Origin: Rhodamnia argentea
Lineage: Eukaryota > Streptophyta > Magnoliopsida > Myrtales > Myrtaceae
Reading direction: 5' to 3'
DNA: 64,000 nt
Assembly (NCBI RefSeq): GCF_020921035.1
Contig: NC_063160.1
Location: 18,193,095-18,257,094, forward strand
Positions 61,004 through 64,000 of this stretch are shown piece after piece. The notes under the pieces were generated by a model. It saw nothing but the letters and a program-made list of their open reading frames with translations. It was not told the origin of the DNA and made no database searches. The stretch's first letter is position 1. Every line of letters starts with the position of its first letter. A program made the translations under genes and the position numbers.

Positions 61004-62259
61004 ATGAGCAGCACTCCTATGAAAAGCTCGAGGCAGTATGAGGCAGAGTGCAGATACTTGTATTCATTTTTCTCTGGTAACATTTCCTTAATCCAACTCC
61101 ATAAAGAACCGGGTTTTGAATAGATGTGATAAAGTGTTAATTCATTTCCGGACTTTTCTTTTTGAGATTTCTGTCATCCTCATTTTGGATTGCTATTATG
61201 TTAGGAAACGGTGGAAGTGATGGACAGAAGCTTGTGGAGATATTTTCCCGGAGGTCGCAAGAGCTCAAGGCCATTTGCCAGACATACAGTGTTCTATATG
61301 GTCATGATCTTCTTAGGGTCATCACAAGCAATCAAAAGAGCAGTGCATTTACTGTGAGTCTAGCTGAAGGACCAAGTTCTTTCAATTATGCAGTATGATG
61401 CTATTTAGTTACTTTTTTGACAAATTTATCTTCCTTGTAAAGAAATTGGCTTATCTGCGCATGAGTGATCCTCAGAGCCGTGATGCTGAGATTCTGAGAA
61501 AATCACTTGGGGCAGGAAGCATCAGTCTGGGCACGCTGATTGAGATAACATGCACCCGTTCCTCATCAGAGCTGCATGACATTAAGCAGCAGTATCATTC
61601 TCGATATCAATCTGATCTTGAACGAGACATCTCCATGAAAGTCAGCGGCGGATTTAAGGAGGTGCATAACTATTTTGAAGCACCTATTGTAACTGACTAA
61701 TCCTGCGTGCAACTTCCTGAATGTTCTAGTTCTTTTTTTCTAGATACTAGCTGCAATATGCAAGTCATGTCGCAACCATACCCACAAAGCGGACACAAGC
61801 CTGGCCTTTTGTGATGCTAAGACTCTGTATGAATCTGTGGAGAGTGGAAGGACCATTGATCAGAAGACCATCGTTTCACTTCTGAGCCAGCGAAACACAT
61901 CTCAAGTTAAAGCCATTCTACTCTCCTACAAGCAGCTATATGGGCACGAATTCTCCAAGCTGATCAAGCAAAGCAAGTGTGGCCAATTCGGTCGAGATCT
62001 TCGCATAGTGATCAGATGCATTCAGAACCCCGAGAAGTTTTTCGCGAAACAGCTGAGGATGAGGAATGCCGATGCTAGAGAGATTCTTGTGCGAATCATC
62101 GTCACTCGCTCGGAAAAGGACATCAAAGACATAAACAGGGCCTTTTCGGCTAAAACGGGGAGCTCTCTCGAGTACCTTGTGAGAAGGGAATTTAACGGTG
62201 TCAAAGAGAAGGCCAATGAAACTGTGGCGGCCATCTTACTTGAGCTTATCAGGGGCTAA
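61004..62259 (+). CDS. Annexin (divergent plant type)
   Basis: Four exons: 61004-61076, 61205-61353, 61443-61661 and 61744-62259; 318 residues, the usual plant annexin length. Four annexin repeats can be followed: KLVEIFSRRSQELKAICQTY, LGTLIEITCTRSSSELHDIK, KTIVSLLSQRNTSQVKAILL and AREILVRIIVTRSEKDIKDI. The type II calcium sites (GxGTD at the start of a repeat) are not visible: repeat 1 starts FFSGNGGSDGQ and repeat 4 MRNADAREI. Membrane binding may therefore be calcium-independent or of low affinity. The first exon (MSSTPMKSSRQYEAECRYLY...) was found by phase; it completes helix A of repeat 1, which supports it. Confidence 0.88.
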
Positions 62260-62814
62260 AATGTTAAATGTAAAACTTATCTGGGTAAATATCATAAGAA
62301 TAGTACTGGGATCAAACGTGCTAATGAAATTTAGAACCCGGCTACTGGACTATTTCCTCAATCGTTGTGGTATCGAACTTAGCTGGGAATTATTTTAAGT
62401 GTTGATATGCAAATGAAGAATGCAAAGACAATGTGATGTGTTACAACATATCGGCTTCCTTAATTCTGGAGTAGCTTTTCCCTATTTTTTGTCTTTTTCT
62501 TTTGCTTGAAGTGGAATGGGTTCTCTTACGGGGAATAAAAGGGTCCTAACAACTGCTAGTTGTAAAAATGTTGTGCCAGACAAGAATTCGACGACTCTGT
62601 CAATTTGAAAAATGATAATGTTGGCAAAGTAGCTCATTTTAAACGGAAAGTAAACATCTTCAGGGGTATGTCTCATATGTAGTATAAAGAAAGCTTCCGA
62701 ATTCGATGTCTACCTTCAGATTTACTAAAACTATAAATTCTTAAACGACAACTTTATGCATTTAATTGGGTTGTTTTCTATTAGTGGATAGCTACTTCCA
62801 CAACAATTAGGAAA
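62260..62814. other. Annexin 3' side, no gene
   Basis: AT-rich; likely 3' untranslated sequence and spacer. Confidence 0.4.
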
Positions 62815-63255
62815 AATTCTAAATGAGCACGCTTAAATAAGGGCCTAAAGTACTCACATTTTCTCAAATAAGGTTTTGAAGTATACTTTATTTTAAATAA
62901 GAGCCCAAACTGTCTCATTATTTCAAAGAAGGGCCTAACCAAAGACATTTTCGTCATTTATCTTTTCCTTTTTCCCTTTTTTTTCTTTGTTGCAGCCAAC
63001 GAGAGGGCTCGCCGACCATTAGCAAGGGTCACCTTGCCTAGGCCCTTGCCGGTGGCCGGACTTCTCCTCGGACCGGCCATCGGCACCAAAAAAAAATAAG
63101 AGAAAAAAAGGAAAAAAAAGGACAAAGGAAAAATAGAAAATTTATATAAAAATTGAATGACAAAAATACCCTTGATCAAACCTTTTTTGAAATAATGAGG
63201 ATACCTCAGGCTCTTATTTACATAAATAAGCGCATTTCGGACTTTATTTAGAATT
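62815..63255. mobile_element. MITE-like element of the dispersed family
   Basis: Left end AAAAATTCTAAATGAGCACG, right end (reverse complement) GAAAATTCTAAATAAAGTCC, each followed by phrases such as CTTAAATAAGGGCC. The centre is a GC-rich core with CTTGCCGGTGGCCGGA flanked by T- and A-rich tracts. No ORF. Confidence 0.55.
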
Positions 63256-64000
63256 TTCTCAAACTACTATTGCACCCACGTTCTTTCTTTCGACCAAAAA
63301 TAAGTACCCACATCTTTTCACTATTTGGTCATATTTTATAATCGACGAATTTAACAAAATCGACAAAGGATATTAAAGTAACTTGTGAGAAATTAAAGTA
63401 TTTTGTGACACGATAATGCATCTCTTTTTTTTGTGCATGCGTGTGTTAAAATAGATGGAATTCATAATAATTACCTAAGTTTTATGGAGAAATTTTGAAG
63501 GATAAATTTTATATCTATCCTGCGTGAAAAAATATTTATATATTTGCCATTGAATGAGTGACATGTGTGCTTGAAATTAATTTTGTAATCGAATTTTTCC
63601 ACATGTCAATTCCCAATAATGAGTGTGTAATTTTTTTTGCACACCGGTAATGGACCAAGTAAAAATTAATCTGTTTATACATAACTAGGAAAACATTTCC
63701 CTTTATCAATTGAACATGAGGTTAGACAAAAAGAGATCTAAAACCAGAATGCATATGCAACAAGGTTACTGCTTTTTCCACAGCCTGCATGGCTGGACCC
63801 AAAAATTTTCAGTAAAGGGCAATTTCGTCTCTTCAACTAAAATGCTGTCTACCCAAGCCATCTTGGTTGTGGAAATAGCCTCCCCAATGAAATAAAAACT
63901 AAAAACGACTAGCCTGAGAGAACTGGAGGTCCGACAGAGACAGAAGTGAGAATGAGCTTGGCACTTCTTCAAGGCTATTCTTCCGCGGAAGAAGAAGAAG
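63256..64000. other. Window end, no supported gene
   Basis: AT-rich spacer. The last 100 bases become less AT-rich and end in a GAAGAA repeat that might belong to a gene beyond the window, but nothing can be called. Confidence 0.35.

Noticed and set aside
1-64000. CRISPR arrays, operons, phage or toxin systems
   Set aside because: Direct repeats found are tandem duplications, microsatellites or transposons; everything else is eukaryotic.
1-64000. Functional tRNA or rRNA genes
   Set aside because: Only plastid rRNA fragments at 31021-31545 and one SINE-like box pair were seen; no complete cloverleaf was recognised by eye.

Overview
This is a piece of a plant nuclear chromosome. Genes are split by GT-AG introns, three products are plastid proteins (Lhcb6/CP24, FabZ, a J-protein), and AT-rich intergenic DNA is full of small inverted-repeat transposons and LTR fossils. 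Protein sequence and gene structure say eudicot; the abundant dispersed repeats with GC-rich cores look like those I associate with Myrtaceae (eucalypt relatives), but that placement is an inference. I see no prokaryotic operon, CRISPR array or phage.

Layout. Positions 1-16900 are a cluster of three intronless genes for a small chloroplast J-domain protein (all minus strand) embedded in tandemly repeated DNA. Two levels can be separated: an older duplication that made diverged copies, and a recent direct duplication of about 5.5 kb (1267-6750 and 6751-12353) whose junction can be read to the base. A solo LTR at 5721-6470 entered only the left copy after that event; Copia-type remnants are carried in both. 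From 13800 to 19800 there is mostly intergenic DNA with several MITE-like elements, one a Harbinger-type element with a TTA target duplication. Then come a GPI-anchored lipid-transfer protein (19877-21718, minus), a nine-exon plastid-type PP2C phosphatase (25149-30439, minus), a mosaic of plastid DNA fragments (30944-31545), Lhcb6 (32810-33715, plus), FabZ (34635-36749, minus), an intronless hyccin gene (38376-39602, plus), a class III peroxidase (43464-44655, minus), a 19-exon MBOAT/GUP1-like acyltransferase (47241-54306, minus), a single-CRM-domain RNA-binding protein (55828-58865, plus) and a divergent annexin (61004-62259, plus).

The genes are independent housekeeping or stress genes, not a pathway: photosynthesis (CP24), fatty-acid synthesis (FabZ), chloroplast chaperoning (J-proteins), the plasma-membrane PI4-kinase scaffold (hyccin), cell-wall and surface functions (peroxidase, LTPG), membrane acylation (MBOAT), organelle RNA processing (CRM) and membrane binding (annexin). 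All eight multi-exon genes were assembled by hand; each model keeps an open frame across every junction with GT-AG introns, which is the main support for the exon coordinates. I did not find a new biological system. The most informative parts are the base-resolved tandem duplication in the J-protein cluster and the scrambled plastid-DNA insertion.
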